The notes under the pieces are model-generated. The model had not been told where the DNA came from, searched no databases, and worked only from the letters and a program-made list of their open reading frames with translations. Below, in pieces: positions 17,082 through 25,060 of a DNA stretch of 64,000 bases (the stretch's first letter is position 1; every line of letters begins with the position of its first letter). Source of the DNA: Caproicibacterium sp. BJN0003 (lineage in GTDB: Bacteria; Bacillota; Clostridia; Oscillospirales; Acutalibacteraceae). The stretch is taken from contig NZ_CP111108.1 of assembly GCF_026314295.1 (NCBI RefSeq), positions 1,116,001 to 1,180,000 of the forward strand. Direction: 5' to 3'. The translations under genes were made by a program, and so were the position numbers.

Positions 17082-17522
17082 ATGGCTAATAAAAAGAAAA
17101 TTTTGTTTTTATTAGGGCCTAACTTAAATATGATCGGCATCCGCGAAAAAGGTGTTTATGGGGAAGAAACTGCTGAAAGTATTTATCAGCAGGTAAAAGA
17201 TCTTGCGGGGCAGATGGGCTATGATTTGGATATCTATCAGTCAAACCATGAAGGAGATCTGATTGATCAGATCCATGCAGCACGCGGCGTTTATAATGGC
17301 GTAATTATCAACGCTGGAGCTCTGACTCATTATAGCTATGCTTTACGCGATGCGATCAGCAGCGTAAGAATTCCGTTTATTGAAACCCACATGAGCAACA
17401 TCTACGCACGTGAAGAATTTCGCCATTTGAGTGTGATTGCACCAGTTTGTGCAGGACAAATCTCTGGCTTTGGAAAGACCAGCTATTTTTTGGCTCTGCA
17501 GGCTTTAAAAGATTTGATTTAA
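17082..17522 (+). CDS. aroQ: Type II 3-dehydroquinate dehydratase
   Basis: This enzyme converts 3-dehydroquinate to 3-dehydroshikimate in aromatic amino acid synthesis, as a dodecamer. The 146-residue chain shows GPNLNMIG with the following R and Y of REKGVYG (catalytic tyrosine and arginine region), QSNHEGDLID, INAGALTHYS and the active-site histidine in ETHMSNIYAREEFR, then APVCAGQISGFG. The start is ATG at 17082 behind AAGGAGTGAGGAAA; a GTG three codons earlier lies within that site. It is closely linked to yqeG upstream and is followed by efp. Confidence 0.94.
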   Translation: MANKKKILFLLGPNLNMIGIREKGVYGEETAESIYQQVKDLAGQMGYDLDIYQSNHEGDLIDQIHAARGVYNGVIINAGALTHYSYALRDAISSVRIPFIETHMSNIYAREEFRHLSVIAPVCAGQISGFGKTSYFLALQALKDLI

Positions 17523-17606
17523 CCTGCTTTTGAGGAAAAAGAGCTTGAATTTTTCACGGAAATAATATAAACTGATAAGAGTAAATAAAATAGTGGAGGA
17601 ATATCT

Positions 17607-18164
17607 ATGATTTCTGCAGGTGATTTTCGCAACGGCGTTACGTTCGAAATGGACGGCCAGGTCGTTTCGATTATTGAATTTCAGCATGTAAAGCCTGGAA
17701 AAGGCGCTGCTTTTGTCCGTACTAAAATCCGTAATGTGATTACCGGTGCTGTAACAGAGAGAACGTTTAACCCAAATGATAAGTATCCAACTGCTTACAT
17801 TGAGCGTAAACCGATGCAGTATCTTTATAAAGATGGAAATCTTTATTATTTTATGGACACCGAAACTTATGAGCAGATCCCGATTAATGAGGATGTTCTT
17901 GGTGATGGATTTAAGTTCGTAAAAGAAAATATGGAATGCAAAGTGCTTTCTTATAAAGGAAATGTATTTGGCATTGAGCCGCCGAACTTTGTAGAACTTA
18001 AAATTACAAAGACAGATCCTGGCTTTAAGGGTGATACCGCCACCAATGCGACAAAACCAGCTACTTTGGAGACTGGTGCAGAAATCAAAGTTCCTTTGTT
18101 TATTAATGAAGGCGAAATGATTCGCATTGATACCCGTACGGGTGAATATATGGAGCGCGCGTAA
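17607..18164 (+). CDS. efp: Elongation factor P
   Basis: EF-P binds between the P and E sites of stalled ribosomes and helps form peptide bonds at proline runs. The 185-residue chain has the N-terminal KOW-like domain with the loop [11 protein letters not shown], where Lys32 is the position modified in other bacteria. Two OB domains follow, and the C-terminal signature [20 protein letters not shown] is complete. GTGGAGGAATATCT precedes the ATG. No lysine-modifying gene is in the window. Codon use is rich in favoured codons. Confidence 0.97.
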   Translation: MISAGDFRNGVTFEMDGQVVSIIEFQHVKPGKGAAFVRTKIRNVITGAVTERTFNPNDKYPTAYIERKPMQYLYKDGNLYYFMDTETYEQIPINEDVLGDGFKFVKENMECKVLSYKGNVFGIEPPNFVELKITKTDPGFKGDTATNATKPATLETGAEIKVPLFINEGEMIRIDTRTGEYMERA

Positions 18165-18216
18165 TCCAAACTATTTTTGGTAGAAAATAAATGATTTATT
18201 TAAAAGGAGGCACATC

Positions 18217-18654
18217 ATGACAAATACGGAAAGAGTTGCTTATATTCGTGGCTTAACAGAAGGTTTGGAATTGGATGCCGATAAAAAAGAAGTCAAAGTG
18301 ATTAATGCAATCATTGATTTATTGGATGATATGGCGTTGTCTATTACCGAAGCAGAAGATAACATGAATGATATGGCAGACCAACTCGATGCTGTCGATG
18401 AAGATCTTGGCTCTTTGGAAGAGGATTTCTACGAAGATGACGAAGATGATGACAGTGATGACGAGGACGATGACACCTATTATGAAGTCACTTGCCCTAA
18501 TTGTAATGAAACGGTTTGTCTGACAGAGGACATCCTTTCAGACGGACATCTTGATTGCCCCAATTGTGGCACACCATTGGAATTTGAACTTGATGACAGC
18601 TGTGACTGCGGCTGCTGTGATACCGAAGATACAGACGATTCTGAAGATAAATAA
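18217..18654 (+). CDS. CD1247-type acidic zinc-ribbon protein
   Basis: A 145-residue protein resembling the clostridial family annotated as CD1247 N-terminal domain-containing. Residues 1-65 form a helical N-terminal domain (RVAYIRGLTEGLELD start). Residues 66-86 are almost all aspartate and glutamate. A zinc ribbon follows with Cys93/Cys96 and Cys114/Cys117, and the tail holds a CDCGCC cluster at 129-134 among acidic residues. No function is established. AAAAGGAGGCACATC gives a very strong ribosome binding site, and a terminator follows. It could bind zinc or a nucleic-acid-binding partner, but that is inference. Confidence 0.75.
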   Translation: MTNTERVAYIRGLTEGLELDADKKEVKVINAIIDLLDDMALSITEAEDNMNDMADQLDAVDEDLGSLEEDFYEDDEDDDSDDEDDDTYYEVTCPNCNETVCLTEDILSDGHLDCPNCGTPLEFELDDSCDCGCCDTEDTDDSEDK

Positions 18655-18673
18655 GTAGGACTTTTTCTTCAAG

Positions 18674-18705
18674 GAGGCGTTGCTTTAGCAGCGTCTCTTT
18701 TTTTG
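18674..18705 (+). terminator. Terminator after the CD1247-type gene
   Basis: GAGGCGTTGC pairs with GCAGCGTCTC (two wobble pairs) around TTTA, followed by eight T residues. Confidence 0.88.
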
Positions 18706-18711
18706 ATAGAC

Positions 18712-18740
18712 TTGACTAAATAATGGAAATTAGATATACT
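18712..18740 (+). promoter_or_regulatory. Candidate sigma-A promoter for the Crp/Fnr-ABC operon
   Basis: TTGACT at 18712-18717 and TATACT at 18735-18740 are 17 bases apart, about 40 bases before the regulator gene start. Confidence 0.7.
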
Positions 18741-18781
18741 TTAAGTGTAATTTGTATTATATGAGGCAAGTTGGAGGATTT

Positions 18782-19480
18782 ATGGAACCGATTTCAAAAG
18801 AAGAAAAAGACTTATCACTTTTTTCGAAGGTGTTTCTTTTTGACCGTGTCGATGATAAAATTGTAAAAAATTGTTTTTACGATGATGCTTGCAGATGCTT
18901 CCACTATGGGTGTGGGGAATTGATTCATGACCCTAAGGGTGTTATTTTAGTGCTTTCAGGTGAATGGAAAGCTTTTCGCAGAATTGGAAGAGATACCAAA
19001 TTATTTTTAAAAAGATTTCAAAGCGGCGACTTGTTCGGAGTCGGATCAGCTTTTCGAACAGAAGAAGCTCCTTCGGATTTATATGCCGATAAAGCTGGAC
19101 ATTTGTTGCAAATACGACGAGACTGTTTACAGCGCTTATTTTGTGCTGAGCCAAAATCAGCTGAAAATTATATCGTTTATTTATCTGACCGTGTTACCCA
19201 TTTAACCGGACGCCTTGCGGATTGTTCCAGCCGTACGGGAGAGGGCAGATTAAGTGCATGGCTTTTATCTCTTTATATTCGCGCAGGTCGTACTTCCCCA
19301 GTTCAGCTACCATGCAGTCTGACAGAACTGTCGGAAATGCTAAACATCAGTCGTGCTACTCTTTATCGCTATCTTGATGTATTAGAAGAAAATAAAATTA
19401 TTCATCGGATTGGAAGGACAATTTATTTTTTGGAAGCGGAAAAGTTATTGCAATTTTCACCAGCTTCGGAACTGAATTAA
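18782..19480 (+). CDS. Crp/Fnr family transcriptional regulator
   Basis: A 232-residue regulator with an N-terminal cyclic-nucleotide-binding-type beta barrel and a C-terminal winged helix-turn-helix. The HTH is LTELSEMLNISRATLYRYLD near residues 184-203, with arginine and threonine at the recognition-helix positions. The barrel shows GDLFGVGSAF. A few cysteines are scattered, without the ordered N-terminal set of Fnr iron-sulfur proteins, so the signal is unknown. The start is ATG at 18782, five bases after TTGGAGGA; an upstream in-frame TTG would place the ribosome binding site inside the gene. It lies 28 bases from a substrate-binding protein gene and probably controls that ABC transporter operon. 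Confidence 0.85.
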   Translation: MEPISKEEKDLSLFSKVFLFDRVDDKIVKNCFYDDACRCFHYGCGELIHDPKGVILVLSGEWKAFRRIGRDTKLFLKRFQSGDLFGVGSAFRTEEAPSDLYADKAGHLLQIRRDCLQRLFCAEPKSAENYIVYLSDRVTHLTGRLADCSSRTGEGRLSAWLLSLYIRAGRTSPVQLPCSLTELSEMLNISRATLYRYLDVLEENKIIHRIGRTIYFLEAEKLLQFSPASELN

Positions 19481-19508
19481 TGTTGATATTTGCAAGGAGA
19501 ATTTAATC

Positions 19509-20522
19509 ATGACCTGTAAAAAAAGAATTTTGGCTTTGGCAAGTGCTTTTCTGATGTTGATTTCTACTGCTGGATGTGGTACTACTAAAGCGGACTCCCA
19601 AATGGCTTCTTCAGATTCTTCACAGATAAGTGGGACAAAGGTACACGTTGCAACATTAAAAGGGCCAACTGGATTTGGAATGCTTCAGATGATGGATCAG
19701 GCTGCCTCTGAAAATTCTTCTTACGAATTTTCTGTTGATACTGCTCCTGATGAAATTGTATCTGCATTGGCTTCAGGGAGTGCCGATATTGCCGCTATTC
19801 CAACAAACTTAGCCGCAACACTTTATCAAAAGACTTCTGGAAATATTCAGATGGCGGCAGTTAACACCTTGGGAGTACTTTGGCTTGTTACAAATGGAGA
19901 AACGATTTCTTCTATTCAGGATCTTAAAGGAAAGTCGATTGAGGCTTCTGGAGAAGGTGCGATTCCTGAATATGCATTAAATTACATTCTTCAAAAAAAT
20001 GGATTAGAACCAGGGAAAGATGTTACAATTTCCTATTCTTCTGAACACAGTGAACTGGCAGCAAAAGTCATTGCTGGAAAAGTACCGATTGCAGTTTTGC
20101 CGGAGCCTTTCGTCACACAAGTGCTTGCCAAAAACAGCAGCGTAAAACGTTCATTGGATTTAACCTCAGAGTGGGGAAAAGCTACTTCGGATGGAAGCAT
20201 TCTTTCTATGGGCTGCTTGGTTGTACGCAAAGAATTTGCAGAGAAAAACCCACAAGCAGTACACGATTTCTTAAAATCATATGAAGCGAGTACACAATTT
20301 ACAAATTCTTCTCCAACCGAAGCTGCAAAATTGGCAGAAACTTATCTTGCAATTCCTGCACAAGTTGCAGAAAAAGCAATTCCAAACTGTAATATTGTTT
20401 ATATTGACGGGCAGAAAATGAAAGACAGCATTCAGCCGTTTTTACAGGTTTTATATGATTTTAATCCGAAATCGGTAGGAGGAGCACTTCCGCAAGATGA
20501 CTTCTATTACGTCGAAAACTGA
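19509..20522 (+). CDS. ABC transporter substrate-binding lipoprotein, NitT/TauT-like
   Basis: A 337-residue periplasmic-binding-protein-fold lipoprotein. The signal sequence MTCKKRILALASAF ends in a lipobox (STAGC) with Cys23 as the lipidated residue. The mature protein resembles the SsuA/TauA/NMT1-type family: VHVATLKGPTGFGMLQM, SGSADIAAIPTNLAATLY, IQDLKGKSIEASGEGAIPEY and VLPEPFVTQVL. It binds a small ligand outside the cell and delivers it to the permease. The ATG follows AAGGAGAATTTAATC. The ligand cannot be named; candidates in this superfamily include nitrate, sulfonates, bicarbonate and thiamine precursors, and no riboswitch points to any of them. Confidence 0.86.
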   Translation: MTCKKRILALASAFLMLISTAGCGTTKADSQMASSDSSQISGTKVHVATLKGPTGFGMLQMMDQAASENSSYEFSVDTAPDEIVSALASGSADIAAIPTNLAATLYQKTSGNIQMAAVNTLGVLWLVTNGETISSIQDLKGKSIEASGEGAIPEYALNYILQKNGLEPGKDVTISYSSEHSELAAKVIAGKVPIAVLPEPFVTQVLAKNSSVKRSLDLTSEWGKATSDGSILSMGCLVVRKEFAEKNPQAVHDFLKSYEASTQFTNSSPTEAAKLAETYLAIPAQVAEKAIPNCNIVYIDGQKMKDSIQPFLQVLYDFNPKSVGGALPQDDFYYVEN

Positions 20523-21276
20523 TTATCGCTTTTTAAAAAAAATTTTTGCAGTTTTATTTTGGATTTTACTGTGGCAGGTAGCAGCCCAACTGATTGGGCA
20601 AGAAATTCTTTTAGTATCGCCTATTTCGGTGGGAAGAAGAATTATCGAGCTGGTCGTTCAGCCAATATTTTGGCAGTCTATCACAGCTTCAATAGGATGT
20701 GTCTGCTTGGGATTTTTGTTAGGTGTTATCTTCGGTGCAGTTCTTGCATATCTAACGACACAATTTTCGGTGCTTGATTTTTTATTCTATCCACTTCTCA
20801 GCGTCATTAAGGCGACTCCGATTGCGTCTTTTATTATTCTAGCTTTGGTTTGGCTATCTGCAAATCAAGTCCCCATATTGGCGTCTTTTTTAATGGTGTT
20901 ACCCATTATTTGGAGCAATCTTTCTGAAGGAATCCAGAAAATAGATAGCAATTTAGGTGAGGTAACAGAAGTCTTTTCTCTTTCTAAAAGCAGAAAGCTT
21001 TTGTTGTTTTATCTTCCCTCAGTACTTCCGTATTTTTCTGCGGCCTGTACAACTGCATTGGGACTTGCTTGGAAAGCAGGTGTTGCCGCGGAAGTTCTTG
21101 CAAATGCAAAAAGGTCGATTGGCGGAAATATTTATGCTTCGAAAATTTATCTTGAAACGACTGACTTATTTGCATGGACCGTTGTTGTTGTAATTTTAAG
21201 TGTAATATTTGAAAAACTGATTCTTTGGATCATGAAAAAGATGCTTCAAAGATTTAATTTGCAGGGAATTTTATGA
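20497..21276 (+). CDS. ABC transporter permease, NitT/TauT-like
   Basis: A 259-residue integral membrane permease with about six hydrophobic segments and a BPD_transp_1 fold. The cytoplasmic EAA-like loop, which docks on the ATPase, is within SLSKSRKLLLFYLPSVLP near residues 165-182, followed by GLAWKAGVAAEVL. It overlaps the end of the binding-protein gene by 26 bases. AGGAGG at 20477-20482 is 14 bases from the ATG, longer than usual, so coupling to upstream translation is likely. It overlaps the ATPase gene by four bases (ATGA). Confidence 0.87.
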   Translation: MTSITSKTDYRFLKKIFAVLFWILLWQVAAQLIGQEILLVSPISVGRRIIELVVQPIFWQSITASIGCVCLGFLLGVIFGAVLAYLTTQFSVLDFLFYPLLSVIKATPIASFIILALVWLSANQVPILASFLMVLPIIWSNLSEGIQKIDSNLGEVTEVFSLSKSRKLLLFYLPSVLPYFSAACTTALGLAWKAGVAAEVLANAKRSIGGNIYASKIYLETTDLFAWTVVVVILSVIFEKLILWIMKKMLQRFNLQGIL

Positions 21277-21878
21277 AATTATCAGTTAGCCATTTAAATG
21301 TTTCTTTCGGAGAAAAAGTTGTAATTCGGGATTTTAGCATGAATTTTTCTTCAGGCAAAATTACCTGTTTGACGGGCCCTTCAGGCTGTGGAAAAACAAC
21401 GTTGCTGCGTGTTTTATGTGGGCTGCAAGAAACTAAAACCGGTGTGGTTGACAATCCCTTTTCAGTAAGTTTCGCATTTCAAGAAGACCGACTTTTTCCA
21501 TGGCTTTCGGCGCAAGATAATATTGCGGCTGTTTTGCCGGGAAAAAGGAAAGACACAAAGACAGAAGCGAAAAGTTGGCTAAAAAGAGTCGGCTTAGAAG
21601 GAGAAGAAGAAAAATTACCTGCTTCTCTTTCGGGTGGGATGTGTCAGCGTGTTTCACTGGCTCGTGCATTAGCAGCAGATCGAGAATTGCTGCTTTTAGA
21701 TGAACCTTTTCATGCAATGGACGCAGCTATTAAAAAGCAGTGTATGGATCTGATTCGTTCCAGCTCAAAAGGAAAGACTATTATTTTTGTGACGCATGAT
21801 TTGGAAGAAGCAGAACAATTTGCTGATGAAATCTGTTTTTTTTCCGGTATCCCATTAACATTGGAAAGAAGATCATAA
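21273..21878 (+). CDS. ABC transporter ATP-binding protein, short form
   Basis: A 201-residue ABC ATPase of the nitrate/sulfonate type. All core motifs are present: Walker A GPSGCGKTT near 35-43, Q-loop FQEDRLFPWLS, signature LSGGMCQRVSLARAL near 115-129, Walker B LLLLDEPFHAMD and the switch histidine in VTHDLEEAEQ. It is about 40-60 residues shorter than common family members, which usually carry a C-terminal extension after the switch region. Because every catalytic motif is intact, this looks like a compact enzyme, not a broken one. It ends three bases before a bidirectional terminator. Confidence 0.9.
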   Translation: MKLSVSHLNVSFGEKVVIRDFSMNFSSGKITCLTGPSGCGKTTLLRVLCGLQETKTGVVDNPFSVSFAFQEDRLFPWLSAQDNIAAVLPGKRKDTKTEAKSWLKRVGLEGEEEKLPASLSGGMCQRVSLARALAADRELLLLDEPFHAMDAAIKKQCMDLIRSSSKGKTIIFVTHDLEEAEQFADEICFFSGIPLTLERRS

Positions 21879-21879
21879 A

Positions 21880-21920
21880 AAAGAGGACATATTCCTAAAA
21901 ATAGGAGGATGTCCTCTTTT
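21880..21920. terminator. Bidirectional terminator between the ABC operon and comM
   Basis: AAGAGGACAT with ATTCCT pairs with AGGAGGATGTCCTCTT, with flanking A and T tracts. It ends just before the comM stop on the other strand. Confidence 0.88.
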
Positions 21921-21923
21921 GAC

Positions 21924-23456
21924 TTATATTTGTCTGTTCCAGTATTTGCGGTCCAATGATCGGTATTGTACTGCTTCTGCCACATGACGGGGTAAAATAT
22001 CTTTCTGTCGGTCAAGATCCGCAATCGTTCTTGAGACTTTTAATACACGGTTATATGCTCTTGCAGAGAGCCCTAACTTTTGAAATGCTTTTTTTAAAAG
22101 TACTTCTGCCGGTGGGGTCAGTCTGCAGGCTTGCTGTAAAAATTCAGGCGTGATTTTTGCATTTGACCGGATATTAGTGCCGGAAAATCTTTGGTTCTGA
22201 ATTTCTCTAGCTTCCTGCACCCTTTCCTTTATTGCACTGCTGGGTTCTGCCTTCTGCTTACTAGCTAAAGCTTCATAAGCAACAGGCGGAACCTCAATAT
22301 GAAGATCAAGACGATCGAGTAGCGGCCCACTAACACGGTTTAAATAGCGGCTGACCGCTTGAGGAGTGCAGATGCATTCTCGGGTCGGATGGCCATAATA
22401 TCCGCATGGACACGGATTCATCGCAGCAACCAGCATGACAGAACAGGGATAGCGAATACTACCGCTAACGCGGGAAATTGTAACCGTGCCATCTTCCAAA
22501 GGCTGACGAAGCGCTTCAATGGCAGTGTGATTAAATTGTGGGAGTTCATCTAAAAAAAGGACCCCGTTATGTGCAAGTGAAAGTTCTCCAGGATGAGGAA
22601 CCTGTCCACCTCCCGATAATCCCGCAGCAGAGACGGTATGGTGAGGGGATCTAAAAGGCCTTCTTTGAATCAAGGAGGAACCTTCTGGCAGTTCGCCCGC
22701 AATTGAATAAAGTTTCGTCGTTTCAATTTGTTCTTCAAAGCTCAGATCGGGTAAAATAGAAGGCAGACATTTTGCCAGCATGCTTTTTCCGGAACCGGGA
22801 GGTCCAATCAAAAGAATATTGTGCCCACCGGCAGCGGCAATTTCCAAAGCACGTTTTGCCTGTTCCTGCCCACGAACATCCGCAAAATCGGGGAATCCCT
22901 GTTCCAATTTTAAAGTGGGAGTTTCCGGATCTTGTGGTGAAATTCTAATTTCTTTATGCAAAAATTTTAAAAGCTCTTTCACATCTTCAATGGGATAAAC
23001 CTCCATGCCTTCCACAACAGCAGCCTCGGCTGCATTCGTTTTCGGCACAATGATTTTTTTAAATCCTGCCTCGAAAGCGGCAATTGCCATAGGAAGGACT
23101 CCTTTAATGGGACGAAGCTCTCCAGAAAGAGAAAGCTCTCCAAGGAATACAGTATCACGAAAATTTTCTTTTAATTGTCCGGAAGCGCAGAGAAGAGCTA
23201 TAAAAATTGGCAAATCATAAATAGAGCCTTCCTTTTTTTGGTTTGCCGGAGCTAGATTTACAATGATTTTTCCGGTAGGGAAGGAGAGCCCGCAATTTTT
23301 AACTGCAGAACGGACGCGGTCTCTGGATTCCCGTACAGCAGCATCCGGAAGCCCAACAATTTCAAAGGATGGAAGTGCTCGGCTTACGTCTGCTTCTACA
23401 TAAACAGGGAATGCAGTAAACCCGTAAATTCCCATACTACATATCTGAGTGACCAT
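21924..23456 (-). CDS. comM: YifB/ComM family Mg-chelatase-like AAA ATPase
   Basis: A 510-residue protein of the YifB/ComM family, a hexameric AAA+ helicase. ComM promotes branch migration during natural transformation in Gram-negative species; the role in Clostridia is not established. The N-terminal Lon-protease-like domain starts SMGIYGFTAFPVYVEAD and contains KIIVNLAPANQKKEGS. The AAA+ core has Walker A IGPPGSGKSMLAK near 216, the GELSLAHNGVLFLDEL Walker B, and a cysteine cluster in NPCPCGYYGHPTRECIC. A C-terminal Mg-chelatase domain ends with SARAYNRVLKVSRTIADL. GGAGGAGGTAAAAA precedes the ATG. Confidence 0.93.
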   Translation of the reverse strand: MVTQICSMGIYGFTAFPVYVEADVSRALPSFEIVGLPDAAVRESRDRVRSAVKNCGLSFPTGKIIVNLAPANQKKEGSIYDLPIFIALLCASGQLKENFRDTVFLGELSLSGELRPIKGVLPMAIAAFEAGFKKIIVPKTNAAEAAVVEGMEVYPIEDVKELLKFLHKEIRISPQDPETPTLKLEQGFPDFADVRGQEQAKRALEIAAAGGHNILLIGPPGSGKSMLAKCLPSILPDLSFEEQIETTKLYSIAGELPEGSSLIQRRPFRSPHHTVSAAGLSGGGQVPHPGELSLAHNGVLFLDELPQFNHTAIEALRQPLEDGTVTISRVSGSIRYPCSVMLVAAMNPCPCGYYGHPTRECICTPQAVSRYLNRVSGPLLDRLDLHIEVPPVAYEALASKQKAEPSSAIKERVQEAREIQNQRFSGTNIRSNAKITPEFLQQACRLTPPAEVLLKKAFQKLGLSARAYNRVLKVSRTIADLDRQKDILPRHVAEAVQYRSLDRKYWNRQI

Positions 23457-23594
23457 TTTTTACCTCCTCCGGATAAGCTGCCTTTATTATACAACTTTTC
23501 CTTTGGAAAAAGGTAAAAAAAGCTCATATTTTGTGAGATTTTATGAATCCTTTGCAATATCGAAAGAATTTTTGGACAACTAGAAAAATATTTG

Positions 23595-23623
23595 TTGACT
23601 TCACTTAAGAAATGCTGTATGAT
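23595..23623 (+). promoter_or_regulatory. Candidate sigma-A promoter for the sigH-like gene
   Basis: TTGACT at 23595-23600 and TATGAT at 23618-23623 have a 17-base spacer, 40 bases before the GTG start. Confidence 0.65.
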
Positions 23624-23663
23624 AATGACAGTTTTTCAATTGGATGTTCATGAGGTGTAAAGC

Positions 23664-24248
23664 GTGAAAACGAGTGTGAAAACGCCGGAAAAGGGGCTTT
23701 CTGATATTGAGTTGTCAGCTTTAATAAAAGCCGGGAATCCAGATGCGTTTTCAGAACTTGCAGAGCGCTATTTATCCTTGGTGAGGATCAAGGTCCTGCC
23801 TTATCGTTGTGCAATGTTAGATGGGGACGATCTTTGTCAGGAAGGTTTAATGGGACTTTATTCTGCCGCTTGTAGTTTTCAACCGGAAGGAACAGCCTCT
23901 TTTCGAACATATGCGGCGGTTTGTATCGAAAATCGTATTTTATCTGCTTATCGCAAAGCAACAAATGATAAAAATCGTTTATTGAATGTTTCGGTTCCGC
24001 TTTTTGAGAAAGAAGGGCTTTTTTCTCCTGAAGAAGAAAATCCGGAAGCACGAATTATGGCAATGGAAGGATTCGAACTTCTCAAGCATAAAATTGAAAA
24101 AAACTTATCTAAAATGGAACAAAAAGTGCTAAGGTCATATCTTAATGGGAACAGCTATTCTGAAATTGCAGTGCAGTTAAAGATTACTGCAAAAGCGGCT
24201 GATAATGCTCTGCAGCGTGCCCGCCTTAAGCTTAGACAAACATTTTAG
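23664..24248 (+). CDS. Sigma-70 family sigma factor, SigH/Spo0H-like
   Basis: A 194-residue sigma factor closest in pattern to SigH, which drives stationary-phase and early sporulation genes. Region 2 is complete: DAFSELAERYLSLVR, DGDDLCQEGLMGLYSAA near 52-69 and SFRTYAAVCIENRILSAYRKA for promoter melting. Region 4 ends in the helix-turn-helix with YLNGNSYSEIAVQL and KAADNALQRARLKLRQ, which resembles the SigH C-terminus. The start is GTG at 23664 behind TGAGGTG. In Bacillus spo0H lies near rpmG and secE; here it stands divergent from comM, so it could be a paralogue. No anti-sigma gene adjoins it. Confidence 0.82.
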   Translation: MKTSVKTPEKGLSDIELSALIKAGNPDAFSELAERYLSLVRIKVLPYRCAMLDGDDLCQEGLMGLYSAACSFQPEGTASFRTYAAVCIENRILSAYRKATNDKNRLLNVSVPLFEKEGLFSPEEENPEARIMAMEGFELLKHKIEKNLSKMEQKVLRSYLNGNSYSEIAVQLKITAKAADNALQRARLKLRQTF

Positions 24249-24268
24249 TGATAGCTTTCTTTTTATAT

Positions 24269-24330
24269 GCCCTAGTAGCTTAAGTTAGAGCGTTGTTAAT
24301 CAAAGGCGACGGTGTGAACCCGTCTAGGGG
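24269..24330 (+). ncRNA. Possible structured leader RNA of the zinc-ribbon gene
   Basis: The 116 bases between the sigma gene and the zinc-ribbon gene can fold into a closed structure. CCCTAG at 24270-24275 pairs with CTAGGG at 24324-24329. Inside, GACGG at 24308-24312 and CCGTC at 24320-24324 form a hairpin that abuts the outer stem (they share one C). I do not recognise a known riboswitch. It may be a 5' untranslated regulator or merely chance pairing. Confidence 0.3.
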
Positions 24331-24364
24331 CAAAATCTTATCATCCAAAGCGAGGTAAAATCAA

Positions 24365-24646
24365 ATGTACGAAGACAAGACTCTCATCTGCAAGGAATGT
24401 GGCGCTGAATTCGTTTTCACCGCCGGTGAACAGGAGTTCTATGCTTCCAAGGGATTCGTAAATGAGCCCCAGCGTTGCAAGGCCTGCCGTGATGCCCGCA
24501 AGAATGCCGCTAGACCGGCACGTGAGATGTATACCGCAATTTGCGCAAACTGCGGTAAAGAAGCAAAAGTGCCCTTTAAACCGCGTGAAGACCGTCCTGT
24601 ATATTGCAGTGAGTGCTTTGCAAAGATGAAGGAGCAGCAGGGTTAA
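24365..24646 (+). CDS. Zinc-ribbon domain protein
   Basis: A 93-residue protein with two zinc-binding modules. The first is CKECGAEFVFTAGEQEFY near residues 10-27, closed by CKACR near 39-43. The second is CANCGKEAKVPFKP near 60-73, closed by VYCSECF near 79-85. This pattern matches the conserved clostridial probable zinc-ribbon family (PF13451 plus a CxxC module), often annotated only as zinc-binding; the function is unknown. Codon use is strikingly biased to C-ending favoured codons (CTC, ATC, TGC, AAG), unlike its AT-rich neighbours, which suggests very high expression. AGCGAGGTAAAATCAA precedes the ATG. A terminator follows. Confidence 0.85.
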   Translation: MYEDKTLICKECGAEFVFTAGEQEFYASKGFVNEPQRCKACRDARKNAARPAREMYTAICANCGKEAKVPFKPREDRPVYCSECFAKMKEQQG

Positions 24647-24672
24647 GTTGATTCTTTAATCTAACCATCATC

Positions 24673-24710
24673 CAAATGGTGTCTCAGACAAAACCTGAGG
24701 CACCATTTTG
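24673..24710 (+). terminator. Likely terminator after the zinc-ribbon gene
   Basis: CAAATGGTGTCTCAG pairs with CTGAGGCACCATTTTG around a seven-base loop. The T run after it is short (TTTTG). Confidence 0.65.
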
Positions 24711-24780
24711 TATTGCAAAAGAAATTTTGGAGTATTATAATAAAAGAAAAAGAAATCGAAAAAGTGTGGAGGAATCTCTT

Positions 24781-24980
24781 ATGAAGATTACCAAAGATAC
24801 CATTATTGGAGATATTATTGATATAGACCCATCAACGACTCCTTATTTTTTAGAAATGGGAATGCATTGTCTTGGATGCCCTGCTTCTAGAGGAGAAACT
24901 CTTGAAGAAGCGCCTGTATGGTACATGGCATCAATCCGGACGAACTGATTGAAAAATTGAACCAACATCTTTCTAAATGA
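24781..24980 (+). pseudogene. DUF1858 domain protein, frameshifted
   Basis: The frame from ATG at 24781 reads MKITKDTIIGDIIDIDPSTT through the family hallmark MGMHCLGCPASRGETLEEA, then drifts into APVWYMASIRTN and stops at 24948. Two bases out of frame the expected family ending resumes at about 24914 as CMVHGINPDELIEKLN and runs to a stop at 24978-24980. The junction reads GAAGAAGCGCCTGT where GAAGAAGCCTGT would keep the frame, consistent with a duplicated GC. DUF1858 proteins are small, with a cysteine pair, and are linked in other species to hybrid-cluster or sulfur and nitrosative chemistry. It follows GTGGAGGAATC. Sequencing error is possible but there is no homopolymer. Confidence 0.8.
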
Positions 24981-25003
24981 AATCTTTCAGATAATTGCCT
25001 AAC

Positions 25004-25033
25004 GCCGTCCGACAGATTGTTTTGCCGGACGGC
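25004..25033. other. Intergenic hairpin before trmK
   Basis: GCCGTCCG at 25004-25011 pairs with CGGACGGC at 25026-25033 around a 14-base loop. There is no T tract on the plus side, so termination is uncertain; it could stabilise the trmK transcript. Confidence 0.45.
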
Positions 25034-25060
25034 ATCTGATTATAAGGAGCGAAAATACAA

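Noticed and set aside
25004..25033. A rho-independent terminator before trmK
   Set aside because: The stem is good but no T tract follows on the plus strand, so it is listed only as a hairpin.
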